Below are positions 44,828-54,041 of a DNA stretch of 64,000 nt, piece after piece. The notes beneath the pieces are model-generated. The model was not told the origin of the DNA. It was given only the letters and a program-made list of their open reading frames with translations, and did not search any database. Source of the stretch: Bartonella sp. HY328 (GTDB lineage Bacteria > Pseudomonadota > Alphaproteobacteria > Rhizobiales > Rhizobiaceae); assembly GCF_025449335.1 (NCBI RefSeq), contig NZ_CP104883.1:1232501-1296500 (forward strand), in the 5' to 3' direction. A program made the translations under genes and the position numbers. Position 1 is the first letter of the stretch. The number at the start of each line of letters is the position of its first letter.

Positions 44828-45181
44828 TTGAAAGATATTAATTTGAATTTGGTTAAACTTGTAAATGATAGTCTAAGGTTTTTATTAGAGTTTTTAATAA
44901 TTACGTCTCTATGCTATTGCGGCTTTAGCCGATTTGATCACGCCATTTTTATATTGGGTATTGGCTTGATTTTGCCAATAATGATTATTGTTTTTTGGGC
45001 AACTTATATAGCGCCAAAATCGCCCAACCGCTTAGCCTTTTTACCGCGATTTATAGCCGAAACGGTAGTTTTCTTAATTGGTTTGACTCTCATTTATTTC
45101 AGCGGTTTTGAATATTATGCGGTATTGCTTGCTATTTTTGTGATCATAAATTCGTTTATTGTAAATTGTATTCAATTTTAA
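44828..45181 (+). CDS. Small membrane protein of the YrdB/DUF2568 type
   Basis: 117 residues from TTG 44828; no good ribosome-binding site is seen, so the start is uncertain. Four hydrophobic segments, with the family pattern LRFLLEFLIITSLCYCGF, WATYIAPKSPNRLA between helices 2 and 3, and RFIAETVVFLIGLTLIYFSG. These match DUF2568 (YrdB) proteins, whose role is unknown. In the ancestral chromosome it would have followed guaA directly. Confidence 0.7.
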   Translation: MKDINLNLVKLVNDSLRFLLEFLIITSLCYCGFSRFDHAIFILGIGLILPIMIIVFWATYIAPKSPNRLAFLPRFIAETVVFLIGLTLIYFSGFEYYAVLLAIFVIINSFIVNCIQF

Positions 45182-45497
45182 AATCTTTGTAAATATAATT
45201 AAAGGGAAATTTATTTTATTATAAATTATTATTTATATTTATTATTAAAATGTAAATCAATCTTAAGTTGTGGTGTTTTATGTATTTGTGTTATTTAATA
45301 TTTAGTATTATTTATAATTTTGTGAAAAAATAAGATATATATAGTTTTGTTCATTGAATGTTCTTCAAATTAAGATAGTATTAACTTTTGATATTTGCTA
45401 TCTTATGTCCAGTATAAGCTAGGTTTTGTTTCTTATGCTTTTATATTGTGGGGCGTTACTATGCCTATGCTTCAACCACAAGTTGAAGGAGGGATTT
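45182..45497. other. AT-rich upstream region of the autotransporter
   Basis: About 315 very AT-rich bases with no open frame. AAGGAGGG at 45486-45493 is a strong ribosome-binding site for ATG 45498. No operator recognised. Confidence 0.45.
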
Positions 45498-48400
45498 ATG
45501 GCATTTAATCATGATTTGTCTATCTATGGAGTTTTGAGTACTTTTCAGCGCAAAGCTTATTCAAGTTCTGCCATGCTTGCGCTTGTAGCAACTGGTATAG
45601 CTTCTTTGGCTATTATGGATAGTGGGTATAATCGTGCTTTTGCTGCTGATGTGAATGAGATTTATATTGCACCAAGCAATTTATCAAACTACCTTGAAGG
45701 CACGGGTGGGTATTTATTAAAAACTCCAAATGAAGCCAATACAGTTTATATTCTTTATAATAACGATGAAAACACAAGCTATCCTATCCTCAATAGGCTA
45801 ACCATAAATCACTCTGATATTACATTACAGTTGCAGGGACAAAATAATAATGGCCGCAGCGATAGTTTAAAGGTTAATCAATTTATAATCGAAAATGGTG
45901 CTTTAGCAGTTGAAGCAGGGCCTGGGCTTTCTTTTGAAGTTGGCCGATTTTTACAACAGGGCGGAAACAGTCAAATTTCTTCGCAGGTCAATGGACAAAT
46001 TGGCTTGAAAGCTAATAATGTTGTTATTGATATGCTAACGGGCAGCTTTAGTGCTTTTGCTAAAGCTGGCACTGCGGTTAAAGGTGATTTAACCTTGCAA
46101 AACGGGGCGGTAACGATTGAGACCAACGCCGCGCAAAGCACGAAAAATGAGCTGCCAGTTGGCTGGCAAGGCAGCGTGCGTCAATCAGGTGGGCGTCTTA
46201 GTATTTTTAATAGAGGCGGTATTGGTCTTAGCGGGTCCGATTATATTTTGAGTGGTGGAAGCCTTAATATCACTGCCCGAAATCCGCAAAGTGCTTCTCA
46301 ATCAACTGGTATTGCAGTTAGCGACCGGTTTTCGCAAAGTGCCGGTAGCAATATAATTTCCGCAGATGGGAATGATACTACAGGCGTTGTTTTACAACAG
46401 GATGCCGGTTATGTTTTATCCGGCGATGATAGCCAAATGCGGGTTACAGCCCAAAGAAATGCCATTGGCTTAAAAAGTGTTTTAACTTCAAATGACACCA
46501 TCAACAATTCAGGTGATGCCTTTACGCAAAATGGCGGTGATATAGCTATTCTTGCCAAAACACGCGGTAAGGGCTTTTATCTTGAGCGCGGCGGCGTTAA
46601 CCTCAATAAGGGTAGTCTTACCATTGATGCGAGTGAAGCTGGTACTGGCATTGAAATAGCCAATAGTGATGAATCAACGGCTGGCTTTACGCTTAATGAT
46701 GGTAGCGTTAAAATTATCGCTAGTGGTGAAAATAGTATTGGTCTCAAAAGTAATAGGGTTGACGTAAACGGTGGTAGCCTTGACCTTCTTGCTAGTGATA
46801 ATGGTAAGGCAATAGATATAGGTTCTGGTCAGTTTAATATGCAGGCTGGTAATCTTTATTTGCGACAAAATTCAACAGCTACGCAAGGTTGGGCTATTTA
46901 TGGTGATGATAATAGTTCGGCTTTTTTTGGCAAAGATGCAGTTGTTGAAACTATTATTGACCTTGATGCTGCAAAGCAAAAATCTGGCTTAATGAGCTTT
47001 GGCAATGTCACCATTGAAGAAGGGTCTAAGCTTCAGCTTGGCTTTGCTAATACGGCTACAGTTTTATCTTCAAATTTTGGAATGGGGCGAAGTGCTGCTA
47101 CTTCTGCAATTGAGACTCCTTTTTTAGAAAGTAGAAACACTCCAATTGCAGGACAATTTGATGCGGCGCCAGAAGATATGGCTGGCGAAACCTTGTTTTA
47201 TAATTATCAGCTTGTATTGAGTGAAAGCAGTCAAGATTATCGCTTGGTGATGACACCAAAAAGCACCGGAGATAATGGTGCTGGTAATGGCAGTAGCGAG
47301 GGCGGCGGTTCAACCGGTGGTGATACCGGCAGTGGAAGCGGGAGCGGTGGTTCAACAGGTGGCAATGGCAGTAGTGGAAGCGGGAGCGGTGGTTCAACAG
47401 GTGGCAATGGCAGTAGTGGAAGCGGGAGCGGTGGTTCAACCGGTGGGAATAGCAGTGGTGGAAGCGAGAGCGGCGGTTCAACCGGTAGCAATGGCAGTAG
47501 TGGAAGCGAGAGCGGTGGTTCAACCAGTGGTAATAGCGGCGGTGGAACTGAAAGCAGTGGTTCAACCACTGGCAATACAGAGGCTGGGAATAATCCAAGC
47601 AGCAATAATAACGGTAATAGTTCGGTAAATAATAATCAACCAACAGATAATGGTTCAAATGGATCCAATGATACGGGCGGAGATTTGCTTTTACCTTCAC
47701 ATTTATTATCTGGCGCTAATAAAAATGCTAGTCTTTCACTAGAAAATATTTTGCGGCTTGATAGTGACAAGGCTTCGCATACAAATTTAAATCGTGCATT
47801 CGATAAATTATATAATAGCCGCAACAATGCGGAGTTGGAGCAGCGTGCGCGTGGTTTAACTGCCCACGATACGACACGGCTACCAAGCCTAACTATGGCC
47901 ATGCATGACCGGATGACTTTAGGCTTACAAAGCGAACTTGATAAAGCTGCACAGCAAACAGAAGTACCAGTTTTGCAAACTCCTTTGGCCTATGTTGAAC
48001 CGCAAGCATCACCATCACAAGATTCAACACCATTTTTAGAAGCGATACCGCAAACGCATGGCCGGTTGGTGAATGGAAATGATAAAAATGCCCCATCTCA
48101 ATTAACCTATTGGGCAAGACCAATGGGTGCGTCAGATAGATATCGTGCCCAAGATACATCTCATTCTAAGCTTGATGTAAATTATGGTGGTATATCTGCA
48201 GGTGTCACCAGCCGTCTTGAGACTATGACTTTTGGGGTAAGTGCTGGTTATCTTCATGGTGATTTATCTGGAGCAGAGGGCTATAGGGCAAAGAGTAATA
48301 GCTTTTTATTAACTGCTGGACTTCAAACCGATAATATTACTTTGACAGACAATTTTGCGCCACGTTTTAGCCTGATCGGTGCTTATGGTCATAGCCAATA

Positions 48401-48926
48401 TGATCAAAATCGCAGTGATACCTTAGGTGGGCGAAATCAGGCTGATATTGATGTTAATAGTGCCAGTTTGACGACGCAAATGATGCTTAGTTATGATATT
48501 GGTGCAAATGCGCGCCTGCAACCCAAAGTTGGTTTAAATTATAGTCTTGTGCATCTTGGTAATTATAAAGAGCACGGCGGCGCAATCCCGCTTAGTGTTG
48601 ATGCAAAAAATGTTAATTCGTTGCGGCCTCATATCGGGGGGGATATTATGGTTCTAGCCAACGGCAATATTGAGCTCAATGCATATGGGCTTTACCGCTA
48701 TGAAGTTTTGGATAATAAAGTTGGATTGCGTTCAAGTTTCATCGATGCAAGCGATATGAGCTTTATCAGTGAAGGAGAAAAAACAGGTCGTTCATCAGCT
48801 AATATTGGTGTTAATGCAAAGGTCAAAGTGAATAATATGATATCGGTTGCGGGTGGTTATGATCTAATGGCGGCACGCAAGTTTATTGGTCATCAATTTT
48901 ATTTACAGGGTAATGCCAAATTTTAA
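45498..48926 (+). CDS. Type V autotransporter adhesin-like outer-membrane protein
   Basis: 1142 residues from ATG 45498 (strong AAGGAGGG upstream; TTG 45426 ignored). A long signal peptide ends AFAAD. The passenger (about 50-590) is a repetitive beta-helix type: SGGSLNITA, NQFIIENGALAVEAG, LNDGSVKIIASGENSIGL and similar turns. A 14-residue Gly/Ser linker is repeated seven times (about 600-695), then an Asn-rich part. The last 270 residues are the autotransporter beta-barrel (TYWARPMGASDRY, GGISAGVTSRLETMTFGVSA) ending in the terminal aromatic F of NAKF. The passenger should be surface-exposed and may mediate attachment. I see no protease or lipase motif. Confidence 0.88.
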   Translation: MAFNHDLSIYGVLSTFQRKAYSSSAMLALVATGIASLAIMDSGYNRAFAADVNEIYIAPSNLSNYLEGTGGYLLKTPNEANTVYILYNNDENTSYPILNRLTINHSDITLQLQGQNNNGRSDSLKVNQFIIENGALAVEAGPGLSFEVGRFLQQGGNSQISSQVNGQIGLKANNVVIDMLTGSFSAFAKAGTAVKGDLTLQNGAVTIETNAAQSTKNELPVGWQGSVRQSGGRLSIFNRGGIGLSGSDYILSGGSLNITARNPQSASQSTGIAVSDRFSQSAGSNIISADGNDTTGVVLQQDAGYVLSGDDSQMRVTAQRNAIGLKSVLTSNDTINNSGDAFTQNGGDIAILAKTRGKGFYLERGGVNLNKGSLTIDASEAGTGIEIANSDESTAGFTLNDGSVKIIASGENSIGLKSNRVDVNGGSLDLLASDNGKAIDIGSGQFNMQAGNLYLRQNSTATQGWAIYGDDNSSAFFGKDAVVETIIDLDAAKQKSGLMSFGNVTIEEGSKLQLGFANTATVLSSNFGMGRSAATSAIETPFLESRNTPIAGQFDAAPEDMAGETLFYNYQLVLSESSQDYRLVMTPKSTGDNGAGNGSSEGGGSTGGDTGSGSGSGGSTGGNGSSGSGSGGSTGGNGSSGSGSGGSTGGNSSGGSESGGSTGSNGSSGSESGGSTSGNSGGGTESSGSTTGNTEAGNNPSSNNNGNSSVNNNQPTDNGSNGSNDTGGDLLLPSHLLSGANKNASLSLENILRLDSDKASHTNLNRAFDKLYNSRNNAELEQRARGLTAHDTTRLPSLTMAMHDRMTLGLQSELDKAAQQTEVPVLQTPLAYVEPQASPSQDSTPFLEAIPQTHGRLVNGNDKNAPSQLTYWARPMGASDRYRAQDTSHSKLDVNYGGISAGVTSRLETMTFGVSAGYLHGDLSGAEGYRAKSNSFLLTAGLQTDNITLTDNFAPRFSLIGAYGHSQYDQNRSDTLGGRNQADIDVNSASLTTQMMLSYDIGANARLQPKVGLNYSLVHLGNYKEHGGAIPLSVDAKNVNSLRPHIGGDIMVLANGNIELNAYGLYRYEVLDNKVGLRSSFIDASDMSFISEGEKTGRSSANIGVNAKVKVNNMISVAGGYDLMAARKFIGHQFYLQGNAKF
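47287..47580 (+). repeat. Seven copies of a 42-bp tandem repeat in the autotransporter linker
   Basis: The octamer GGTTCAAC recurs at 47307, 47349, 47391, 47433, 47475, 47517 and 47559, exactly 42 bases apart. Each unit codes for a 14-residue Gly/Ser block such as GGSTGGNGSSGSGS. The second and third units are nearly identical, the outer ones diverged. Copy number can change without breaking the frame. Confidence 0.95.
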
Positions 48927-49099
48927 ATTTTTGGCTAAATGTAATGATTTTTTATTTTTATAATAAAATCAATGTTCTAAACAAGGTTTTCATTGAGCCG
49001 TATGGTTAAATAATCAACTTTGTGATATGTTTGTTTGCATTTTGTTAGGTTCATTTAAGCCAATTTGTGTTATTGCTTACCCGATTCAGGAGTATGAAT

Positions 49100-50578
49100 A
49101 TGGTAGAGCAGGGCAAAATTTTTCTTGGTGCCTATGATGGCGCTGATCAAAACCAAAAAAATGGTGAATATCTTTGGCTAAAATATGCCAATCGCCATGG
49201 TCTTGTGACGGGTGCAACAGGAACCGGTAAAACCGTTACGTTGCAAGTATTGGCTGAATCATTTTCGGCGCAAGGCGTACCGGTTTTTTGTGCCGATGTG
49301 AAAGGTGATCTATCGGGTATTGCAAAAGCTGGCATAAAATCTGAAAAAATTCTGCAGCGCGCTAACGATGTCGGTCTTGACGACTTAGTTATGCAAGCAA
49401 GCCCTGTTGTGTTTTGGGACATATTTGGTGAGTTGGGCCACCCTATCCGCGCCACAATTAGTGAAATGGGTGCGCTATTATTATCGCGCTTGCTCAATCT
49501 CACTGCTGCACAAGAAGGCGCACTTAATATTGCTTTTAAAATTGCTGATGATGAGGGGCTTGTTTTAAAAGATTTGAGTGATTTGCGGACAATGCTAAAT
49601 TATCTGTCGCAGGAAAGTAAAGACGTTTCTGCGCGTTATGGCAATGTTTCCAAGGCGTCCCTAGGTGCAATTCAACGCGAATTACTAGTTCTTGAAACCC
49701 AAGGCGGCGAGATGTTTTTTGGCGAACCTGCTTTGCGTCTTGTGGATATCATGCGTAGTCAAATTGATGGACGTGGCTTTGTCAATGTATTGGCAGCTGA
49801 AAAGCTGATGAATAATCCGCGTCTTTATTCAACATTTCTGCTTTGGTTGATGTCGGAATTATTTAAAAAATTGCCAGAAATCGGCGATCCGGAAAAGCCA
49901 CGCCTTGTATTTTTCTTTGATGAGGCGCATTTGCTGTTTGATAATGCACCTAAAGCGCTGGTTGATCGCATTGAGCAAGTTGTGCGGCTTATTCGTTCCA
50001 AGGGCGTTGGCATTTATTTCATCTCACAAAGTCCGGCAGATATTCCTGAAAGTGTTTTGGCTCAACTTGGCAATCGCATCCAACATGCGCTGCGCGCTTA
50101 TACGCCTAATGAAATGAAAGCGGTAAAAATAGCGGCGCAATCTTTTAGACCCAATCCGCGCTTTGACACGTTTAACGTCATTTCCAATCTTGCAACCGGT
50201 GAGGCGCTTGTTTCGACCTTGGAAGAAAAAGGTGTTCCTTCTATGGTGGAGCGTGTTGTAATGCGTCCTCCTGTTTCGCAAATTGGGCCAATAAGCCTCC
50301 AAGAACGGCAAAATTTAATCGCTCAAAGTCCAGTCTATGGGCAATATGATCAGGAAATACATGATGAAACAACAAGGCGCAGATTGGATCAAATGATGCA
50401 AGCTAGCGAACAGCAACCGCAACAACAATCGCGCCAAACACAGCGGGAACCGCGCGCAAGCAATCGTCAAAGTGTCGGCGAGGCTGCTATTAAGTCGGCA
50501 ACGCGATCTGCAGCTAATGCACTTGGCCGCACGATTGTGCGTGTTGCAACACAATATTTGAAGCGTTTTTTAAAATGA
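49100..50578 (+). CDS. HerA-like ATPase, DUF853/YjgR family
   Basis: 492 residues from ATG 49100, 7 bases after AGGAG; ATG 49094 is too close and TTG 49067 lacks support. Walker A GATGTGKT at 38-45 is followed by VFCADVKGDLSGIAKAG, and Walker B is LVFFFDEAHLLFDNAP near 268. Later IRSKGVGIYFISQSPADIPE and GNRIQHALRAYTPNEMKAVK match the YjgR/DUF853 group of the FtsK-HerA superfamily. The last 60 residues are Gln/Arg-rich and disordered. The family is conserved, but its role is not settled. No NurA-like partner lies beside it. Confidence 0.88.
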   Translation: MVEQGKIFLGAYDGADQNQKNGEYLWLKYANRHGLVTGATGTGKTVTLQVLAESFSAQGVPVFCADVKGDLSGIAKAGIKSEKILQRANDVGLDDLVMQASPVVFWDIFGELGHPIRATISEMGALLLSRLLNLTAAQEGALNIAFKIADDEGLVLKDLSDLRTMLNYLSQESKDVSARYGNVSKASLGAIQRELLVLETQGGEMFFGEPALRLVDIMRSQIDGRGFVNVLAAEKLMNNPRLYSTFLLWLMSELFKKLPEIGDPEKPRLVFFFDEAHLLFDNAPKALVDRIEQVVRLIRSKGVGIYFISQSPADIPESVLAQLGNRIQHALRAYTPNEMKAVKIAAQSFRPNPRFDTFNVISNLATGEALVSTLEEKGVPSMVERVVMRPPVSQIGPISLQERQNLIAQSPVYGQYDQEIHDETTRRRLDQMMQASEQQPQQQSRQTQREPRASNRQSVGEAAIKSATRSAANALGRTIVRVATQYLKRFLK

Positions 50579-50636
50579 TATGTCGTAAATGTAATTGATA
50601 AGGTTCCGTGAGATTTAAAAATAAAAGGTGGTAAGC

Positions 50637-51020
50637 ATGAAGAAAAAATGGTTTTTAATACCACTTGGCATTGTTGTTTTTATAGGTGCTGCCTTGTGGG
50701 GTGGCGACAAATACCTCTATTCCCTTGCTTATGATCAATTTGTTGAAATTGCAGTTGAAAAAACAGGCTGTGAAGGCAGCGAATGTGATGAGCATATTGC
50801 AAATGCTATTGCAATGATACAAGAACAACGCCTTGTTTCAGAAGATCAAGTCATGCGCTGCCTAGGTGCTCATATTGTTGAGGAAAAGGATTTTGCGGTT
50901 TTAAACAGCGCTAAAAATCAATTGGTTAGTTGGATAATGAAAACCTGCGACAGCGATGAAGTAACCCTTGATGACGCTAATATTGAAATTTATGATGGCC
51001 CAGGCTCGCATGGTGAGTAA
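50637..51020 (+). CDS. Membrane-anchored hypothetical protein with paired cysteines
   Basis: 127 residues from ATG 50637 after AAGGTGG. GTG 50628 is in frame but overlaps that site. One N-terminal membrane segment (FLIPLGIVVFIGAALWGG) leaves an acidic periplasmic domain of about 100 residues with Cys in TGCEGSECDEH, MRCLGAH and KTCDSDE, suggesting two disulfides. The end is acidic (EIYDGPGSHGE). No family recognised. A terminator follows. Confidence 0.7.
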   Translation: MKKKWFLIPLGIVVFIGAALWGGDKYLYSLAYDQFVEIAVEKTGCEGSECDEHIANAIAMIQEQRLVSEDQVMRCLGAHIVEEKDFAVLNSAKNQLVSWIMKTCDSDEVTLDDANIEIYDGPGSHGE

Positions 51021-51038
51021 AGCTCTGTGGTTTTAATA

Positions 51039-51067
51039 AAACGGGCGTTTTAAGCCCGTTTTTTTTT
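51039..51067 (+). terminator. Terminator after the anchored hypothetical protein
   Basis: AACGGGC (51040-51046) pairs with GCCCGTT (51054-51060), followed by seven T. Confidence 0.85.
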
Positions 51068-51379
51068 GCTTTAAAAGTATTTGTAAAGGCAAAAACAAAA
51101 AAGCGATATAACTTAAGTCTTGATATTGTTTATTTGATTAGAACAATAATAATAATTTGTGTAAAGCCTATAAAAAGCACCACGAAACAATAGTTTTAGT
51201 AAAACTCCATTAAAAAGTCACAAATTTTTATCAATAGATTAATATAATCTGTCGATTGAACAAATTATTAGCAGCTTGTGTCTTTTAAGATCATTTATTT
51301 TCTGAATTTCTGCATCACAAATCGATCGTACCGATCGTAATTCTGATACTTGTAAAACAATGCAAATAGCGGTGGGCCA
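51068..51379. other. Intergenic region before the LRR gene
   Basis: About 310 AT-rich bases. CGATCGTACCGATCG near 51322 is a short repeated palindrome (CGATCG-TAC-CGATCG) that could be an operator. No open frame. Confidence 0.35.
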
Positions 51380-53641
51380 ATGTTAAATTTTATCAAAGAA
51401 AAGTTATTCATTTTAGTTGCTCTGTTCTTAATGCCAAGCTTTGCCTTAAGCGAAGTGATCGTGCAAGAGGTTGATGAGCCAACGATAGTGCAAATTGGCA
51501 AGCAGCGCCTACGTGTCGATCAAGATGCATTTTGTTTAACCCCACCAGCCAACGGCTATACGCAGCAAGATTGGCAAAACCTTGGTAAATTAAAACATGT
51601 TTCGTGTTTTTGTATTCATGGCGAGGGATTAAATTCACTCGCCGGCTTTCCAGTTTTGCCGGACCTTTATCAAATAGATTTTGATAGAGCTACTTTTACA
51701 GATATTTCGCCTTTAAAAAACGCGCCGAAACTAAAAAATCTATATTTAGATAATGTAAATAGCACAGAAATTACTGGTTTTGAACAATTAACTAATTTAC
51801 AATTCCTTTCCATTAACAACGCTCAATTAAAAGATTATAGCTTTTTATCTAAATTGACTAAACTTAAATATTTAACTTTATCCAATAGTAATTTTTCAGA
51901 TCTTTCTCTATTAGAAAATCTTGATAGCCTTGTTAAGCTTAATATTTCTAATAGCAAGGTGACTGATTTTAGCGCATTTGAACGCTTACCCAACCTTGAA
52001 ACTCTAAAATTAAACGGTTTAATATTTGATAGAGATAGTTTAAAATTTCTGGCATCGTTAAAAAAGCTTAACACCTTAGACCTATCGAATAGTAATATTT
52101 CAGATTTATCGTTTTTAGAAGATTTGAAAAATATTAATGAGCTTTTGCTCGATAATTCAGATGTTAAAAATATAGAGCCATTAAAAAACTTAAAAACGCT
52201 TAAAACTTTATCGCTTGCCGGTCTTATCCTTGATGATAATAGCTCAGCAATCATTGCTAATATTACCGAGCTTAAAGATTTAAATCTTGCCAATAGCAAT
52301 ATTACTGACCTAAAATTTTTAACGTCCATAGAAAATTTGTCAAAACTTAATTTAACCGATAGTAAAGCTGCCGATTACAGCCCACTTTCTAAGCTAAATT
52401 CGCTAAATTCGCTTATTTTAACTGGTGCATCAATTTCTGACCTTGAACTAATTCGCGGACTGGAAAATTTGCAAGAGATTTATCTTAATGAAACGAAAAT
52501 ACAGAATATTGAGCCTCTTAAAAATAATTCCTCGTTGCGAACAATTGATTTACGCGGCACGGATATTTCTGATCTTTCACCTTTTGCTCAAAAAAAATAC
52601 ATTTACCAACTTCTTTTATCCAACACAAAAATAAAAGATCTTTCTATGCTATCTAGCGTTCGTGAGTTAGATATACGTGGGCTTAATGAAGAAATATTTC
52701 TAAAACTTCCAAATGAAGTATCCAAATTATTACTTGGTGAAGGACCGAGCGATAATCGAGTGGATGCCAAGGATCTTTTTAATAAATGGAAACTTGCAAA
52801 AGGTACTTATTTGTTTAATGAAACCCAAATTGAAAATCTTGTTCGGAAATTGCGTGGTGAAAAACAAGTTGAATTTTTAGGTGAAGAGATCTGGCCCGAT
52901 ATATATGGTCTTACCATTTGCTATAAGCCAGCAACTTTGGATAAAGAAACACAAAAATTATGCGAAGATCAAACCCATAAAGATCTTGCTATTTCTGTTG
53001 AATATGCCCTTAATCGAGATGACATTGCAAAATTAGCGCAATTTAAAAATTTACAAAAACTACAATTGATAAATTTTCAAAATGTAAATGCTTCCGATCT
53101 TCCATCATTCCCGCAATTGGTTTTTCTTAACCTTACAAATGCAAAATTTGTCCAAAATAGTGTTTTTGATAAGCAGCCAAAGCTTAAACTTTTAATGCTG
53201 GATAATAGTAATTTTGATAATTTAAATATGATTAAAAACTTTGAAGGGCTTGAAGTTCTTTCTTTGCAAAACACTCCATTAAAAGACATTGCAGCGCTTG
53301 AGGATCATAGAGATCTCATTGGGCTTGATCTTGCATCAACACCAATAGAAAATTTTGATATTTTAAGTAGCTTAAGCAATTTGGAAAGTTTAAATTTAAA
53401 TAATACAAAATTTCAAAAATTATCCATTCTTGATAAGGTTGAAACATTGCATAGGTTGGATCTTCAGAATATTGCTATCTTAAATTTTTCGGGTTTTAGC
53501 AATAAAATAATTTTTCTTATGGTTGGAGAAAGTACAAATAAACCTGCTTCATTACGTTTTTTTGGGGCCTTTGAAAGTTTAGAAAAACCGATTTCTGATG
53601 ATTATTGGCAAGATAAAGGGATGTATAGTGGTCGTTTTTAA
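51380..53641 (+). CDS. Exported leucine-rich-repeat protein
   Basis: 753 residues. A signal peptide (MLNFIKEKLFILVALFLMPS, cleavage near FALSE) shows export. An N-terminal cap with three cysteines (FCLTPP, VSCFCIHG) precedes about fifteen repeats of 20-22 residues with the consensus L-x2-L-x2-L-x-L-x-N/D-S-x-I-x-D-L-S-x-L, typical of internalin-like LRRs: LKYLTLSNSNFSDLSLLENL, LNTLDLSNSNISDLSFLEDL. A break near 450-560, holding CYKPATLDKETQKLCED, separates a second short array (about 550-720). There is no LPXTG, lipobox or barrel, so it is periplasmic or secreted. LRR proteins bind proteins; here a host or surface partner is possible but unproven. It stands alone, with no effector-type neighbours. 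Confidence 0.85.
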   Translation: MLNFIKEKLFILVALFLMPSFALSEVIVQEVDEPTIVQIGKQRLRVDQDAFCLTPPANGYTQQDWQNLGKLKHVSCFCIHGEGLNSLAGFPVLPDLYQIDFDRATFTDISPLKNAPKLKNLYLDNVNSTEITGFEQLTNLQFLSINNAQLKDYSFLSKLTKLKYLTLSNSNFSDLSLLENLDSLVKLNISNSKVTDFSAFERLPNLETLKLNGLIFDRDSLKFLASLKKLNTLDLSNSNISDLSFLEDLKNINELLLDNSDVKNIEPLKNLKTLKTLSLAGLILDDNSSAIIANITELKDLNLANSNITDLKFLTSIENLSKLNLTDSKAADYSPLSKLNSLNSLILTGASISDLELIRGLENLQEIYLNETKIQNIEPLKNNSSLRTIDLRGTDISDLSPFAQKKYIYQLLLSNTKIKDLSMLSSVRELDIRGLNEEIFLKLPNEVSKLLLGEGPSDNRVDAKDLFNKWKLAKGTYLFNETQIENLVRKLRGEKQVEFLGEEIWPDIYGLTICYKPATLDKETQKLCEDQTHKDLAISVEYALNRDDIAKLAQFKNLQKLQLINFQNVNASDLPSFPQLVFLNLTNAKFVQNSVFDKQPKLKLLMLDNSNFDNLNMIKNFEGLEVLSLQNTPLKDIAALEDHRDLIGLDLASTPIENFDILSSLSNLESLNLNNTKFQKLSILDKVETLHRLDLQNIAILNFSGFSNKIIFLMVGESTNKPASLRFFGAFESLEKPISDDYWQDKGMYSGRF

Positions 53642-53982
53642 AAGATGATTAATTAATCATTAGATGCTTGGGCACTTCAACTCAAAATCCTTGGGTTGAA
53701 GTGTTACCATTTTCAGGTCTTGCAGCCATCTTATTCTAATAAATAGCCGTTTGCATGTGAGGTGCTAATAGTAAACTGGTTTGTAGGAATTTGCTATTTT
53801 TTGTAAAAACTATTCAAAATTTGATGTCGGTGTCAAGATATTTTATAAATCCTTAAAAGGTGGCAATTTCATATGTGAAAGGGTTTTGCTTGGTGTAAAT
53901 TGCAAAACATCCTAAAGTATTGCAAGAATTAAAGGCTGCTTTAGAGCGTCAACCAAAAACCGGTTTAATTGCATAATGGTCC
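53642..53982. other. Intergenic region after the LRR gene
   Basis: CACTTCAACTCAA (53673-53685) pairs with TTGGGTTGAAGTG (53691-53703) in a 13-bp stem with one wobble and no T-tract, probably the end of the LRR transcript. At 53899-53976 the 25 codons AKHPKVLQELKAALERQPKT plus GLIA and a stop look like the tail of a lost gene, without a start. Confidence 0.4.
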
Positions 53983-54024
53983 AAAAAAAACATGCAAATA
54001 GTTTAAATATTTGCATGGTTTTTT
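53983..54024. terminator. Bidirectional terminator before the ABC importer operon end
   Basis: CATGCAAATA (53991-54000) pairs perfectly with TATTTGCATG (54008-54017). Eight A precede and six T follow, so it works on both strands; on the minus strand it ends the importer operon. Confidence 0.85.
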
Positions 54025-54041
54025 ACATTCTGGCGATAATT

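Noticed and set aside
47098..47700. Minus-strand open frames (Tyr/His/Arg-rich and Leu/Pro-rich) over the autotransporter linker
   Set aside because: They are the complement of the 42-bp Gly/Ser repeat; their repetitive composition follows from it and they have no start signals.
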